From the NCBI RefSeq assembly GCF_019774615.1, contig NZ_CP081496.1, positions 3,844,001 to 3,908,000 of the forward strand: a stretch of 64,000 nucleotides of DNA, written 5' to 3'. Made by a program: the position numbers and the translations under genes. Positions within the stretch are counted from its first letter, which is position 1. The number at the start of each line of letters is the position of its first letter. This stretch comes from Streptomyces sp. BHT-5-2 (GTDB lineage Bacteria; Actinomycetota; Actinomycetes; Streptomycetales; Streptomycetaceae). The notes beneath the pieces are model-generated. The model saw nothing but the letters and a program-made list of their open reading frames with translations. It was not told the DNA's origin and made no database searches. Of this stretch, positions 7,944-17,038 are shown piece by piece.

Positions 7944-8594
7944 ATGCCCGCCCAGCCCCCACCTGCCATCCGAAGTGCCCTGCTACGCCCGGCACTTCCG
8001 GCCGCGCTGCTGCTCTTCCTCGCCGTCACGCTGCACTCCGGCGCGATGGACAGCACGGTGCACTTCCTGGACTACGACGCCGGAGTGCTGGCACTGGTCT
8101 CGCTCTCCGCCACGGTGCTGTGGGGGCTGGCCGCCACCGACCGGATGGTGCTGTTCGCCCCGCACCGCCTGCTCGCCCAGGCCGTGCACCGGGGCACCGG
8201 CATCGCCGGCCTGGGTTTCCTGGGCCTGCACATCTGGGTGAAGGTCGCCGAGGGACACACCGGGGCGACGGCCCTCGCGGTGCCGTTCACCGACGGCGCA
8301 CGGCCGGCACTCATCGGCTGCGGCACGCTCGCCGGGTACGGGTTCGTCGCGGTCGCGGTCAGCGGCGCGGTGCGCGGCGCCTTCACCGGCCGCACCGCCG
8401 CGCGCTGCTGGTGGGCGCTGCACACGGTCGCCTATCCCGCCTGGGGCCTCGCCCTGCTGCACGGCCTCAAGGCAGGCCGCACCGCCGCCGGTTGGGCGAT
8501 TGCGGGATATGGGATCGCGCTCGCCGGGGTGGCCCTACGACTCGCCCTGCGACTGCGCGGCCCGCGCCGTACGGCAGGAGGTGAGCCCCGATGA
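7944..8594 (+). CDS. b-type cytochrome/ferric-reductase-like membrane protein
   Basis: A 216-residue integral membrane protein with about six hydrophobic helices. Histidines are spaced as in di-heme membrane reductases: LHSG and VHFL near helix 1, VHRGTG and LHIWVK in helix 3, LHTVAYP and LLHGLK in helices 5-6. It probably carries heme b and passes electrons across the membrane. The ATG at 7944 is chosen over 7920 because GGAGGTGA precedes it. Its stop overlaps the next gene by four bases, linking it to the NuoF-like flavoprotein. The exact family was not recognised. Confidence 0.65.
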   Translation: MPAQPPPAIRSALLRPALPAALLLFLAVTLHSGAMDSTVHFLDYDAGVLALVSLSATVLWGLAATDRMVLFAPHRLLAQAVHRGTGIAGLGFLGLHIWVKVAEGHTGATALAVPFTDGARPALIGCGTLAGYGFVAVAVSGAVRGAFTGRTAARCWWALHTVAYPAWGLALLHGLKAGRTAAGWAIAGYGIALAGVALRLALRLRGPRRTAGGEPR

Positions 8595-10198
8595 CCGCCC
8601 CGGCCCCCGTTCACCCACTGCCGTCCACCTCGGACACCACCCGGCTGCCCGCCCTCGCAACTTCCCCCGTCGGCATGGGTGTTGGCTTGCCGGTCCCCAC
8701 CCTCACATCCGTAGGCCCGCCACGACTCCTCGCCGGACTCGACGAACTGCCCCGGCTCGACCGGGTCGCGCATCTGACGCTGCACGGCCAGCCGCCCCCA
8801 CTGACCGCGCAGGAGCTGGTGGCGCTGGCCGAGAACACCGACCTGCGCGGCCGGGGTGGCGCCGGCTTCCCGTTCGCCCGGAAGGTGACGGCCGTCCTTG
8901 ACGGCATCCGCCACACCGACGGCAAGGCCGCTGTGGTCGTCAACGGCAGTGAGGGCGAACCCAGTTGTCTCAAGGACACCGCACTGCTGCTGCACGTTCC
9001 GCACCTGGTGCTGGACGGCGCCCTGCTGGCCGCCGGCGCGATCGGCGCCCGGCAGATCGCGATCGGGGTGACCCGCCCGGACGTGGCGGACTCGGTGCGT
9101 CGCGCCATCGCCGAACGCGGCCCGGTCCGGCCACCGTTACGGGTCGTCCGGCTGCCCGAGCGGTTCGTCACCGGCGAGGGCACCGCGCTCAGCAACGGCC
9201 TGTCCGGCGGCCCCGCACTGCCCTCGGGCCGCAGGGTCCGCTCCAGCGAACGCGGCCTGGACGGCCTGCCCACCCTGCTGTCCAACGCCGAGACCTACGC
9301 CCAGCTGGCCCTGGCCGCACGGCTGGGTGCCCTCGGCTATCGCACCGCGGGCCTGCCCTCCGAGCCCGGCACCCTGCTGCTGACGGTCGCCGGCCGGCAG
9401 GTCGTGGAGGCCCCCTACGGGACGCCGCTGCTCCAGGTCCTCACGCACTGCGGCATGGACGCCGGGCAGGGCGTGCTCCTCGGCGGCTACCACGGCACCT
9501 GGCTCTCCCCCGACGCCGCGCGGACCGCCACCCTCTCCCGCGACGCGCTGGCCGCCCACGGCGCGGTGCCGGGCGCCGGGGCGGTCCTGCCGCTGCCCTA
9601 CGACACCTGCCCGGCGGGCGAGACGGTACGGGTCGCGCACTGGATGGCCGCCGAGTCCGCCGGACAGTGCGGGCCCTGCCTACTGGGGCTGCCCGCCCTC
9701 GCCGACCAGCTCGACCGCGCCGTACGGGGTGGCGGGGGCGCCGCCCTGGAGGCCGTGCACGCCCGCCTGCGGGCGGTGCGTGGTCGCGGCGCCTGCAGCC
9801 ACCCGGACGGTACCGCGCGCTTCGTGGCATCGGCCCTCGCCGCCTTCCCCGAGGAGTTCGACCGCCACGCGCGCGGGTTCGGGTGCGGCCGCCCGGTGAC
9901 CGGGGTGCTCCCGGTCACCGGCGACCGGCCGCGGCATCCCCGCCCTCCACGGATCCCGCCGGTGCCCCCGTATCCGCCGCCCCCACCTCCCCCACCACCG
10001 GAGCGGCTGCTGGTCGACTGGACACTGTGCCGCGGACACGGCCTGTGCGCGGAGCTGGTACCGGCGATGATCCGGCTCGGCCCGGACGGCTACCCCGAGA
10101 CCGCCGGGGCACCCCTGCCGGCCCGTATGCGCCGCCGCGCCCGGCTCGCGGTGCGCCGCTGCCCGGCCCTCGCCCTCCGCATACAGAGCGGGAACTGA
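8591..10198 (+). CDS. NuoF-like flavoprotein fused to a ferredoxin domain
   Basis: A 535-residue cytoplasmic protein related to the NADH-binding subunit of complex I. An FMN/NADH Rossmann region is at about 80-260 (GRGGAGFPFARKV; NGSEGEPSCLKD; GEGTAL), an SLBB-like segment (LLTVAGRQVVEAPYG) follows, then a NuoF-type iron-sulfur region. There the canonical ESCGxCxPC is ESAGQCGPC, so the first cysteine ligand is missing, with the distal GACSHPDG retained. After a Pro-rich linker, residues 470-535 form a small ferredoxin (VDWTLCRGHGLCAELVP, later RRCPAL) of the 3Fe-4S actinobacterial kind. It probably oxidises NAD(P)H and feeds the membrane b-type protein. Confidence 0.78.
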   Translation: MTAPAPVHPLPSTSDTTRLPALATSPVGMGVGLPVPTLTSVGPPRLLAGLDELPRLDRVAHLTLHGQPPPLTAQELVALAENTDLRGRGGAGFPFARKVTAVLDGIRHTDGKAAVVVNGSEGEPSCLKDTALLLHVPHLVLDGALLAAGAIGARQIAIGVTRPDVADSVRRAIAERGPVRPPLRVVRLPERFVTGEGTALSNGLSGGPALPSGRRVRSSERGLDGLPTLLSNAETYAQLALAARLGALGYRTAGLPSEPGTLLLTVAGRQVVEAPYGTPLLQVLTHCGMDAGQGVLLGGYHGTWLSPDAARTATLSRDALAAHGAVPGAGAVLPLPYDTCPAGETVRVAHWMAAESAGQCGPCLLGLPALADQLDRAVRGGGGAALEAVHARLRAVRGRGACSHPDGTARFVASALAAFPEEFDRHARGFGCGRPVTGVLPVTGDRPRHPRPPRIPPVPPYPPPPPPPPPERLLVDWTLCRGHGLCAELVPAMIRLGPDGYPETAGAPLPARMRRRARLAVRRCPALALRIQSGN

Positions 10199-10336
10199 CC
10201 CGATCCGTCGGCCTGTCGAGATGGCACGCCCCTGGATGCACTCGCCCCCACGCGGCCACGGCCCCGACCCCGGCCCCCACATCCCCTCCCCGACCCCACA
10301 CCCATCACCCATCCCCATCACTTATGGAGACTCGCC

Positions 10337-11356
10337 ATGCCCGTACCGGCACCCCCCACTGCCTTCTCGGCCCCGTCGGCCGGGGCCTCGGCCCGGCGGC
10401 ACGCCATCCTCGCCGTCACCGCCCTCGCCGCAGCGCTCACCTTCACCACCGCCTGCGGCAGCAGCAGCGGCGGATACGCCGCCGGTACCGGTACCGGCGG
10501 TGACCACGTGCAGCCCGCCGGCCAGGGCACCAACGGCTACGGCGGCCAGGCCGACGACGACAGCGGAAAGCCCGCCGCGGCCGGCAAACCCGCCGGCGCC
10601 CTCGCCCTGCGCCAGTCCGCCGCCCTCGGCCCGTTCGTCACCGACGCCCAGGGCATGACCCTCTACCGCTTCGACAAGGACACCGCCAAGCCCCCCACGT
10701 CCAACTGCTCCGGCGCCTGCGCGACCACCTGGCCACCGGTCCCCGCCGACGGCGCCACCGCGCCCGCCGGCATCGCCCCCGACGCCCTCGGCTCGGTCAC
10801 CCGCGCCGACGGCACCAAGCAGCTGACCGTCAACGGCTGGCCCGCATACCGCTACGCCAAGGACACCCGGCCCGGCGACACCAAGGGCCAGGGCCTGGGC
10901 GGCACCTGGCACGCACTGGCCTCCGACGGAACCAAGGCCGGCACCCAACCGGCCGCCGACGTCGGGGTGTTCGCCCAGCCACAGCTCGGCCGGATCCTGG
11001 TCGACGACATGGGCCGCACCCTCTACCGCTTCAACAAGGACAACCCCTGGCCGATGAAGTTCGGCTGCACCGGCACCTGCCTGGACACCTGGAAGCCGGC
11101 CAGGCCCGCCGACCGCTCCAAACTCAACGGCATCGCCCCGCACCTCGTCTCCACCGTCACCCGGCCGGACGGCACCCGCCAGCTCGCCATCGGCTGCTGG
11201 CCGGTCTACTGGTTCACCGGCGACAAGCAGCCCGGCGACATCAACGGCCAGGGCAAGATGGGCCTGTGGTTCGCGGTCTCCGAGGACGGCAAGAAGAACA
11301 CCAACTCCACGAGTGACACGGCCAGTTCGCACATTCCCACGACACCGCCGTACTGA
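10337..11356 (+). CDS. SCO0930-like lipoprotein with repeated PF03640 units
   Basis: A 339-residue secreted lipoprotein. The N-terminal signal ends in a lipobox-like LTFTTAC. The mature part holds paired COG4315-type units recognisable by FVTDAQGMTLYRFDKD ... NCSGACATTWPPV ... GSVTRADGTKQLTVNGWPAYRYAKDTRPGDTKGQG, then a second set (LVDDMGRTLYRFNKD ... CTGTCLDTWKP ... DGTRQLAIGCWPVYWFTGDKQPGD). This is the layout of Streptomyces SCO0930-family lipoproteins, whose role is unknown; the Cys, Tyr and Trp-rich repeats could hold a redox group. It is the third gene of the redox operon, and a role as outer electron acceptor is inferred. Confidence 0.8.
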   Translation: MPVPAPPTAFSAPSAGASARRHAILAVTALAAALTFTTACGSSSGGYAAGTGTGGDHVQPAGQGTNGYGGQADDDSGKPAAAGKPAGALALRQSAALGPFVTDAQGMTLYRFDKDTAKPPTSNCSGACATTWPPVPADGATAPAGIAPDALGSVTRADGTKQLTVNGWPAYRYAKDTRPGDTKGQGLGGTWHALASDGTKAGTQPAADVGVFAQPQLGRILVDDMGRTLYRFNKDNPWPMKFGCTGTCLDTWKPARPADRSKLNGIAPHLVSTVTRPDGTRQLAIGCWPVYWFTGDKQPGDINGQGKMGLWFAVSEDGKKNTNSTSDTASSHIPTTPPY

Positions 11357-11550
11357 CCGGACCGCCCGGTGCCGGCACCCCGCCCCGGCCGGTGCGCACC
11401 CGGTGCGCCTCGCCATCGCGTAGTGCGCACCGGGGATCAGATGTTCCGCATCCGGGAGCCCGGAGTCGAGGGCGCGGTCAGAGGGTCGACGCCCTGATGT
11501 GGTGCGGGGCCGAACCGCGTCGACCGGCTCCGCTCCGCGCCCCGGGCGGA

Positions 11551-12330
11551 TCATTCGGCAGGGATCGGTCCGAGGTAGGTACCGCCGGAGACGTCGATGG
11601 TCTGGCCCGTCACCCAGCGCCCCTGCACCCCCGCAAGGAAGCCCACTACGTCCGCGACATCCTCCGGCTCGCCGATCCGGCCCAGCGCGGTGATCGCCTC
11701 AAGTCCGGCGACCGCCTCGGGAACCGCGGCATAGGGGGCGATCATGTCGGTCAGCACCACCCCGGGTTCGACCGTGTTCACGGTGATCCCGCGTCGCCCC
11801 AACTCGTTGGCGAGCGACGGGCCGAGCGCCGCCAGCGCCGCCTTGGTGACGGTGTAGCCGATCTGGAGCGGATTCGCGATCCGGGTGGCCGCCGAGCCCA
11901 CGTTGACGATCCGTCCGCCGTCCCGCAGCAGCGGCAGCGCCCGCTGGACCACGAAGACCGGCGTGCTCACGTTGATCGCCAGCAGCCGCTCGAACTCCTC
12001 CTCGGTGAGCTTCCCGATCGAAGTGGTGGAGTGGATGCCCGCGTTGTTGACCAGGATGTCCAGGCCGTCCGCGTCGTGGTCCGCCAGTCCGGCGGTGAGC
12101 CCCTCGAAGAGCCGGCCCACCGCACCTCTCTCGCCGAAGCGGGCCTGCACCGCGAAGGCCCGGCCGCCGCTCTCGGTGATCTTCGCTATGGTCTCCGCGG
12201 CGGCCGCGTCGTTACCGCCGTAGTGGACCGCGACCAGCGCCCCCTCGGCGGCGAGCCGCAGGGCGACCGCCCGCCCGATCCCGCGCGAGCCGCCCGTCAC
12301 CAGTGCGGTCCTGCCATCCAGTTCGCCCAT
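11551..12330 (-). CDS. SDR-family oxidoreductase (FabG-like)
   Basis: A 259-residue classical short-chain dehydrogenase. The cofactor motif TGGSRGIG (11-18), NNAG, a catalytic Ser before YTVTK (Tyr-x-x-x-Lys) and the C-terminal GVQGRWVTGQTIDVSGG are all present. It probably reduces or oxidises a keto/hydroxy group with NAD(P)(H). The open frame continues to 12543, but the ATG at 12330 has a GAGG-type ribosome binding site and gives the usual length. It stands alone between the redox operon and the biosynthetic cluster, and the substrate is unknown. Confidence 0.85.
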   Translation of the reverse strand: MGELDGRTALVTGGSRGIGRAVALRLAAEGALVAVHYGGNDAAAAETIAKITESGGRAFAVQARFGERGAVGRLFEGLTAGLADHDADGLDILVNNAGIHSTTSIGKLTEEEFERLLAINVSTPVFVVQRALPLLRDGGRIVNVGSAATRIANPLQIGYTVTKAALAALGPSLANELGRRGITVNTVEPGVVLTDMIAPYAAVPEAVAGLEAITALGRIGEPEDVADVVGFLAGVQGRWVTGQTIDVSGGTYLGPIPAE

Positions 12331-12524
12331 GATCGCCTCTTTCCTCGTAGTAACGCCCTTGCTGAAGGCCGTTCTGCTCGGCCGGTCCCGCGGCGGGCTC
12401 ACCCGCAACACCTCGCTGCCGACGGTCACTGCCGACCGTCGGCACTCCTGTTGACCACCGGGCAGGCCGCCGTGAGGGAGGTTGCGGACCCTCTGGGGCT
12501 CTGACGACCGGTGGGACAGGCGGC

Positions 12525-13364
12525 CTACGGCTTCGTGGCGCAAATACTGAAGAGGACCGGAAGGGGGTACTCCCAGAGCTGCAGCCGCCAGAGTCCGTCG
12601 GCCCCCTGGGTGAGGACGCCGTCCCGGTCATTCCGTTCACTCGTCAGGTGCTCCTCCAGGGAGTCGGTCCGCAGACCGGCCGCTGCGAAAGCGGATACCA
12701 ACTCGCCGAGGGAATGGGACCACTGGATGGTGTCCCGGTTCTCCAACGGCCTGTCGGGGGCGGCGTAGCTCGCCGCGCTGGAGTAGCGGTGCGGACCGTC
12801 GTAGGCGTACGGGGCGTCGACCACAAGGGGACTTCGTTGCTCGATCATGCGCGCGAGCGGATGGAGATCGACGACGGCGAGTCGGCCGCCCGGCCGCAGG
12901 GCCCGCTCGGCGCTGCGTGCCCACGCCCGGAGGTCTCCGATCCAGGTGAACACTCCGTAGGAGGCCCATACGACGTCGAAGCTGCCCGCCAGGTCCGCGG
13001 GCAGGTCGAGGACGTCTGCGGTGACGAAGTCGGCGGCCAGGCCGGTGCGCCGGGCGAGTTCCCGTGCGCGCCCGATCGCCACCAGTGAGAAGTCCACTCC
13101 GGTGACGCGGGCGCCTCGCCGGGCCCAGCTCAGGCTGTCGAGTCCGAAGTGGCACTGGAGATGAAGGAGGTCACGTCCGTTGACGTCCCCTGCCAGCTCG
13201 ACGTCCAGGTCCCGGAGCGTGCTCCCGCCGGCGAGGAACCTCTCCGTGTCGTAGTACAACGGGTCCTGCCCATGGACCAGTGCACGCTCGTCCCAACTGC
13301 GCCGGTTGAGATTTCGCGCTTCGGCCTCGGGGATGAAGTCCCTGTGCTCCGCGGCTCCCGACAT
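12525..13364 (-). CDS. class I SAM-dependent methyltransferase
   Basis: A 279-residue methyltransferase with motif I LLHLQCHFGLDS, post-I VTGVDFS, motif II FDVVWASYGVFTWI and RALRPGGRLAVVDLHP. The N-terminal RNRRSWDERA-type start (here LNRRSWDERALVHG) is typical of a group that methylates small molecules. It is the last gene of the minus-strand arm of the nucleoside-like cluster, 61 bases after the sulfotransferase, so it may be the cluster's left edge. The target is unknown. Confidence 0.78.
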   Translation of the reverse strand: MSGAAEHRDFIPEAEARNLNRRSWDERALVHGQDPLYYDTERFLAGGSTLRDLDVELAGDVNGRDLLHLQCHFGLDSLSWARRGARVTGVDFSLVAIGRARELARRTGLAADFVTADVLDLPADLAGSFDVVWASYGVFTWIGDLRAWARSAERALRPGGRLAVVDLHPLARMIEQRSPLVVDAPYAYDGPHRYSSAASYAAPDRPLENRDTIQWSHSLGELVSAFAAAGLRTDSLEEHLTSERNDRDGVLTQGADGLWRLQLWEYPLPVLFSICATKP

Positions 13365-13425
13365 GTCAGGAGCCTACCCCGCGGGAACCGGCTTCCGGTT
13401 GCGTGCCTCACACACCACCGCCCCG

Positions 13426-14145
13426 TCATGTGTGGCGCCAGCCCGGGTAGAGCAGGTCCATCACCTCCCCACAGTGCGTCTCGAACGTCGCACGCATGGC
13501 CGGCGTCCAGTCCTGTGCGCCGGTCGCCCGCCGCATGGTGAGCACGGCGAACTTGGCCTTGCCGACACGGTCGTGGTTCTTGCGTGGCAGCGACTCCGAC
13601 AGCGGCGACAGCCCGAGCGCTGCGCACAGCCGGTTCCGCTCCGGACCGGGGTCGAGGATGTCCTCCATACGGACGATCGGCGCATCCCAGTCCAACAGCC
13701 GGAGATAGGTCCACGACCAGAAGCGGCAGCACTTCTCGAAACGGCCGCCGGGGAAGTCGGGTTGCAGTCGTGACCAGTGCGCCTCGCGCGGCCGCACGGT
13801 CCAGTAGTACCACCCGTCGTTCATCCCGGATGCCACGGTTCTGCGACCGTCCCGGCACAGGCCGACGAGCGGCACTCCGGGCAGCGGCCTGTCTTGGAGG
13901 AACACCAGGTACGGCGAGACCTCTATTACGGGTCCGATGCTGCGCAGCAGGGCGACGGCGCCGTCCTGGTCGCCGACGAGCAGACGACGGACCAGCTCTC
14001 TGGCGTGTGACTCGTGCCGGGCCCGGACGCGGGTGCCCGAGCGGGAGACGGCCGTGCGGTCGAGCGCCGCGGCGAGGGATGTCGTACCGCAGCGGCCGGA
14101 GCCGGTGACGAAACCGTGCGGTGGGAGACCCTGGTGACTGGCCAC
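13426..14145 (-). CDS. PAPS-dependent sulfotransferase-like protein
   Basis: A 239-residue protein with the 5'-phosphosulfate-binding loop TGSGRCGTTSLAAAL near the N-terminus (residues 14-28), a 3'-phosphate-binding-type strand (PLVGLCRDGRRTVASGM) and a C-terminal LGLSPLSE / RKNHDRVGKAK region common to bacterial sulfotransferases. It would transfer sulfate from PAPS to a hydroxyl or amine of a small molecule. It is the sixth gene of the minus arm, 27 bases after the thymidylate-synthase-like gene, so it is probably a tailoring enzyme. Trafficking-type relatives that bind but do not sulfonate cannot be excluded. Confidence 0.68.
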   Translation of the reverse strand: MASHQGLPPHGFVTGSGRCGTTSLAAALDRTAVSRSGTRVRARHESHARELVRRLLVGDQDGAVALLRSIGPVIEVSPYLVFLQDRPLPGVPLVGLCRDGRRTVASGMNDGWYYWTVRPREAHWSRLQPDFPGGRFEKCCRFWSWTYLRLLDWDAPIVRMEDILDPGPERNRLCAALGLSPLSESLPRKNHDRVGKAKFAVLTMRRATGAQDWTPAMRATFETHCGEVMDLLYPGWRHT

Positions 14146-14172
14146 TCGCTCTCCTCCGGTGCCTGCCGCGGG

Positions 14173-15168
14173 TCAGATCGCTGCGATGAGATCGGCGACC
14201 GCAGGGGTGACTGCGGGGCTGTCGACGACGGTCCCGGCATCGCCGAGCTTGCGGTAGGCGAAGGTGGTGAGGCAGGCCCTGGCGACCTCGGTGAAGCCGA
14301 AGGACGCTTTCGTCGCGGCGAAGCGGTCCACGGCCGCGCCGTCGCCCGCGTCGACCGCCGTACGCAGTCCGCGTTCGAGGTCCACAAGTTCCCGTACGGC
14401 GGCGCGCACGTCGTCCGGGTCACCGGGCAGGGCGGGCAGCTCCACCGGTGCCACCTGTTGTGAGATCACCTTGCCGGCCAACTCGATCTCGTTCTCGTAC
14501 ACATGGAAAGTGCCGGACTGGTGGATGTAGGGACCGCAGGCGGCATCCAGCAGGGCGGCGGCGACCTGGTGCATCACCATGAACAGGAAGGCGTCGTAGG
14601 GCAGCACGGTCAGGGCCTGCTGCGCCCGCATCACGGTGATCCAGGTGAGCGCGCCGTCACGCAGGAAGAGCTGGACGCCGGCGGCGCAGGGGTGCTCGCG
14701 GGACTGTGTGAAGTTGTCCGCGGGATTGAGGATGACCGCGAACGTCCTGCGATGCGCCGGGTCCCGCCGGATCCGCTCAATGATCGCTTCCAGTTGGTTC
14801 CCCTCTGCCGCGGCGAGCAGCCGTCGCCCGAACGCCCCGCTCAGCGTGTGCTGGTCGTCGGAGTATTCGTAGGCGCCGCGGCGGTAGTAGGCGGGTGTGC
14901 CGACATCGTCCCTGCCGTCCAGCGACCATGCGGCCAGGCCGAAGCAGTAGGGAAGATGGACCGGCAGCAGGGGCGTCCAGGCCAGGCAGGAGCGTGGTGA
15001 GCCGATGCGTAAGGTGTGTGCGAGCAGCTCACGGTAGGGCCTGTCCTGACCACCGAAGCCGGAAGCCTTGGACAGCGGATCCCGCACGGACGGGACCTTG
15101 GCACCCTGGGACAGGATGCTCTCCAGCCCTCCGGCATAGGCCTGTGCGAACGTGTCGTAGGGGGACAC
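14173..15168 (-). CDS. thymidylate synthase-superfamily (d)CMP hydroxymethylase-like enzyme
   Basis: A 331-residue ThyA-fold enzyme. The phosphate-binding stretch RRDPAHRRTFAVI (134-146), catalytic Cys161 in EHPCAAGVQLF, Arg181 and the HQSGTFHVYENE block (216-227) follow the thymidylate synthase pattern. The pyrimidine-reading Asn of ThyA (LPFN) is replaced by Asp (LPYD, Asp192), the change known to switch recognition from uracil to cytosine nucleotides in T4 dCMP hydroxymethylase and in MilA-type CMP hydroxymethylases. It should use methylenetetrahydrofolate to make 5-hydroxymethyl-(d)CMP. It starts at GTG, 9 bases from the MFS gene, and sits in an operon with a nucleoside-hydrolase-like gene, the pairing seen as MilA/MilB in mildiomycin. 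Confidence 0.8.
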   Translation of the reverse strand: MSPYDTFAQAYAGGLESILSQGAKVPSVRDPLSKASGFGGQDRPYRELLAHTLRIGSPRSCLAWTPLLPVHLPYCFGLAAWSLDGRDDVGTPAYYRRGAYEYSDDQHTLSGAFGRRLLAAAEGNQLEAIIERIRRDPAHRRTFAVILNPADNFTQSREHPCAAGVQLFLRDGALTWITVMRAQQALTVLPYDAFLFMVMHQVAAALLDAACGPYIHQSGTFHVYENEIELAGKVISQQVAPVELPALPGDPDDVRAAVRELVDLERGLRTAVDAGDGAAVDRFAATKASFGFTEVARACLTTFAYRKLGDAGTVVDSPAVTPAVADLIAAI

Positions 15169-15177
15169 TGAAGCTCC

Positions 15178-16425
15178 TCAGCGGTTCGAGAACTGTCGGA
15201 TGGAACGGGATGTGGTGGCGCACGCCGTCATCGCGAGCGCGCCCACGGCCAGTGCCGCACCGGTCGCGGGGTAGCCGCCCCAGGTCACGAGCGCTCCCAC
15301 GGCCGCCGGCGCCAGCGGCGTGACGGCGTTGCTGAGCAGGTTCACCGCCGAGTGCACGCGGCCCTGCAACTCGTCCGGTGCGTGCGCCGTCTGATAGCCG
15401 AAGATGATGCTCTGTGTCGGCGCGATCGTCGTGGCCAGCACGAAGATCACGATCGCCACGGCCCAGGGTGCCGAGCTGACGGCGAGGACCGCGAGCATCG
15501 GGGGCCACAGCCACCCCAGGGCGACCAGCAGGGCGCCGTCACGGTACTTCGCGCGCAGCTGCGGCACGGCCAGTGCCCCGGCGACCCCGCCGATACCGCC
15601 GCAGGCCAGCAGTATCCCGATGACCGCCGGTGCGACACCGACCGTACGCAGACCGACGATGACCCCCACCGGCATCGCCGCGACGATCGCGTTGATGCCG
15701 CAGAGATAGGCCAGGCTCGCCCGGCCCGGCCGGTCGTGCCAGACCCAGCGCATGCCCTGGAACAGTTCCGACGTGACCAGCTGCACCTTGTGCTCCGCGC
15801 CGGAGAGGCGGGTGGTGATGCCCAGCACGGCGGCGAGCGACACGAGGTAGGACCCGGTGTCGACGAGGAACGGCACCGGCGCTCCCAGCGAGAACAGAAA
15901 CCCGCCGACGGGCGTTCCGGCGATCGTCGCGGCCTGGAGGTAGATCTGGTTGTGCGCGATCGCCTCGCTCAGTCGTGCGCGGGGGACGAGGTACGGGAGC
16001 ACCGCGCGTTCCGCCGAGAAGAAGAACACCGAGAACGCACCTTCCAGGAAGGCCGCCCCCAGGATGAGGGGGTAGCCGGCCGTTCCGGTCAGGATCGCCG
16101 CGGCAAGGCCACCGGCCGTGACGGCCCGGCCGACGTCGCACCAGATCAGTACGCGCTTCCTGGAGCAGACATCGACCACCAGTCCCGCCACCAGGCGCAG
16201 CAGCAGTCGCGACCCCGTGCTCACCAGCCCGACGAGGCCGGCCTTGAACGGGGTCCCGCCGAGCTGTAGCACGAGCAGGGGATAAGCCAGATCGCTGGCC
16301 GCCGAGCCCAGGCTGGAGACGCCCTGCCCGAACCACAGCAGCCAGAAGTCACGGCCGAAGCGGGGCCGACCCGGGCGGGCGTCGGCCCGAGCCGGGCCGG
16401 ACGCCGGGGCCGGGTTCTCACTCAT
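15178..16425 (-). CDS. MFS transporter, probable product exporter
   Basis: A 415-residue major facilitator protein with twelve predicted helices. The inter-helix 2-3 motif is VDVCSRKRVLIWCD, and the start FGRDFWLLWFGQGVSSLG is typical of the enterobactin-exporter-like MFS group (MFS_3) found in antibiotic clusters. The ATG at 16425 begins the recognisable protein; the longer open frame upstream overlaps the acetyltransferase gene. It is placed 8 bases after the GNAT gene and 9 before the hydroxymethylase-like gene, so it is co-transcribed and likely exports the cluster's product or gives self-resistance. Confidence 0.82.
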   Translation of the reverse strand: MSENPAPASGPARADARPGRPRFGRDFWLLWFGQGVSSLGSAASDLAYPLLVLQLGGTPFKAGLVGLVSTGSRLLLRLVAGLVVDVCSRKRVLIWCDVGRAVTAGGLAAAILTGTAGYPLILGAAFLEGAFSVFFFSAERAVLPYLVPRARLSEAIAHNQIYLQAATIAGTPVGGFLFSLGAPVPFLVDTGSYLVSLAAVLGITTRLSGAEHKVQLVTSELFQGMRWVWHDRPGRASLAYLCGINAIVAAMPVGVIVGLRTVGVAPAVIGILLACGGIGGVAGALAVPQLRAKYRDGALLVALGWLWPPMLAVLAVSSAPWAVAIVIFVLATTIAPTQSIIFGYQTAHAPDELQGRVHSAVNLLSNAVTPLAPAAVGALVTWGGYPATGAALAVGALAMTACATTSRSIRQFSNR

Positions 16426-16433
16426 CGCGGCGG

Positions 16434-17006
16434 TCAGCCCTGGGAGGTGTCCGACTGCTGGTCGAGCACCCGCATCCGTTCCGCGAACTCCTCGGCAAGG
16501 ACCCCGTAGAGCACTGCGTCGACCGGGGTGCCATTGACCAGCCGGGCCTTGCGCGCTACCCCTTCCTGGACGGCGCCGGCCGCCTGGCACGCGGCGGCCG
16601 CAGGCACGTTCTGTGCGAGGACCCAGGCGTAGATGCGGCGCAGTCCCATGACGTGGAAGCCGAATTCGGCCATCAGCAGGGCGGCTTCGCGGCCGAGTCC
16701 GAGTCCCCGGTTGCTGACGTCGCCGAGTGCGAGCGAGACCTCGGCCGACCTGTCCTCGGAGCCGGGATCGCGCAGCGCACCGACCCCGAGGGCGGCGCCG
16801 TCCTCGGTCGAGCACAGCATGAAGGTCGCGTCGTGGTACGAGGGCTTGCCGTGTCTGTCGATCCAGTCCCGCCAGCCGCCGCGGCCCACCGGGTAGCGGT
16901 AGCCGAACATGTCGCGGAAGTACTCCTCCTGGAACCATGTGTAGAGCACGTCGGCGTCCTCGGGTTCCAGGGCGCGCAAGGCAACCCGCTTTCCTGGTGC
17001 CACCAC
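16434..17006 (-). CDS. GNAT N-acetyltransferase (RimJ-like)
   Basis: A 190-residue GNAT protein of the RimJ/RimL type: KRVALRALEPEDADVLYTWF start, DWIDRH..., acetyl-CoA loop region DVSNRGLGLGREAALLMAEFGFHVMGLRRIYAWVLAQNVPAAAACQAAG. It would acetylate an amine of the cluster's product or an intermediate, either for tailoring or self-protection. It lies between the Asp/Asn hydroxylase (32-base gap) and the MFS exporter (8-base gap) in the same operon. Confidence 0.8.
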   Translation of the reverse strand: MVAPGKRVALRALEPEDADVLYTWFQEEYFRDMFGYRYPVGRGGWRDWIDRHGKPSYHDATFMLCSTEDGAALGVGALRDPGSEDRSAEVSLALGDVSNRGLGLGREAALLMAEFGFHVMGLRRIYAWVLAQNVPAAAACQAAGAVQEGVARKARLVNGTPVDAVLYGVLAEEFAERMRVLDQQSDTSQG

Positions 17007-17038
17007 GAACTGTCCTCTCCTTGAGCCGGGCAGGGCCG

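Noticed and set aside
7712..8056. 114-residue minus-strand frame over the redox operon promoter
   Set aside because: It overlaps the start of the b-type membrane gene and lacks any family signal or ribosome binding site.
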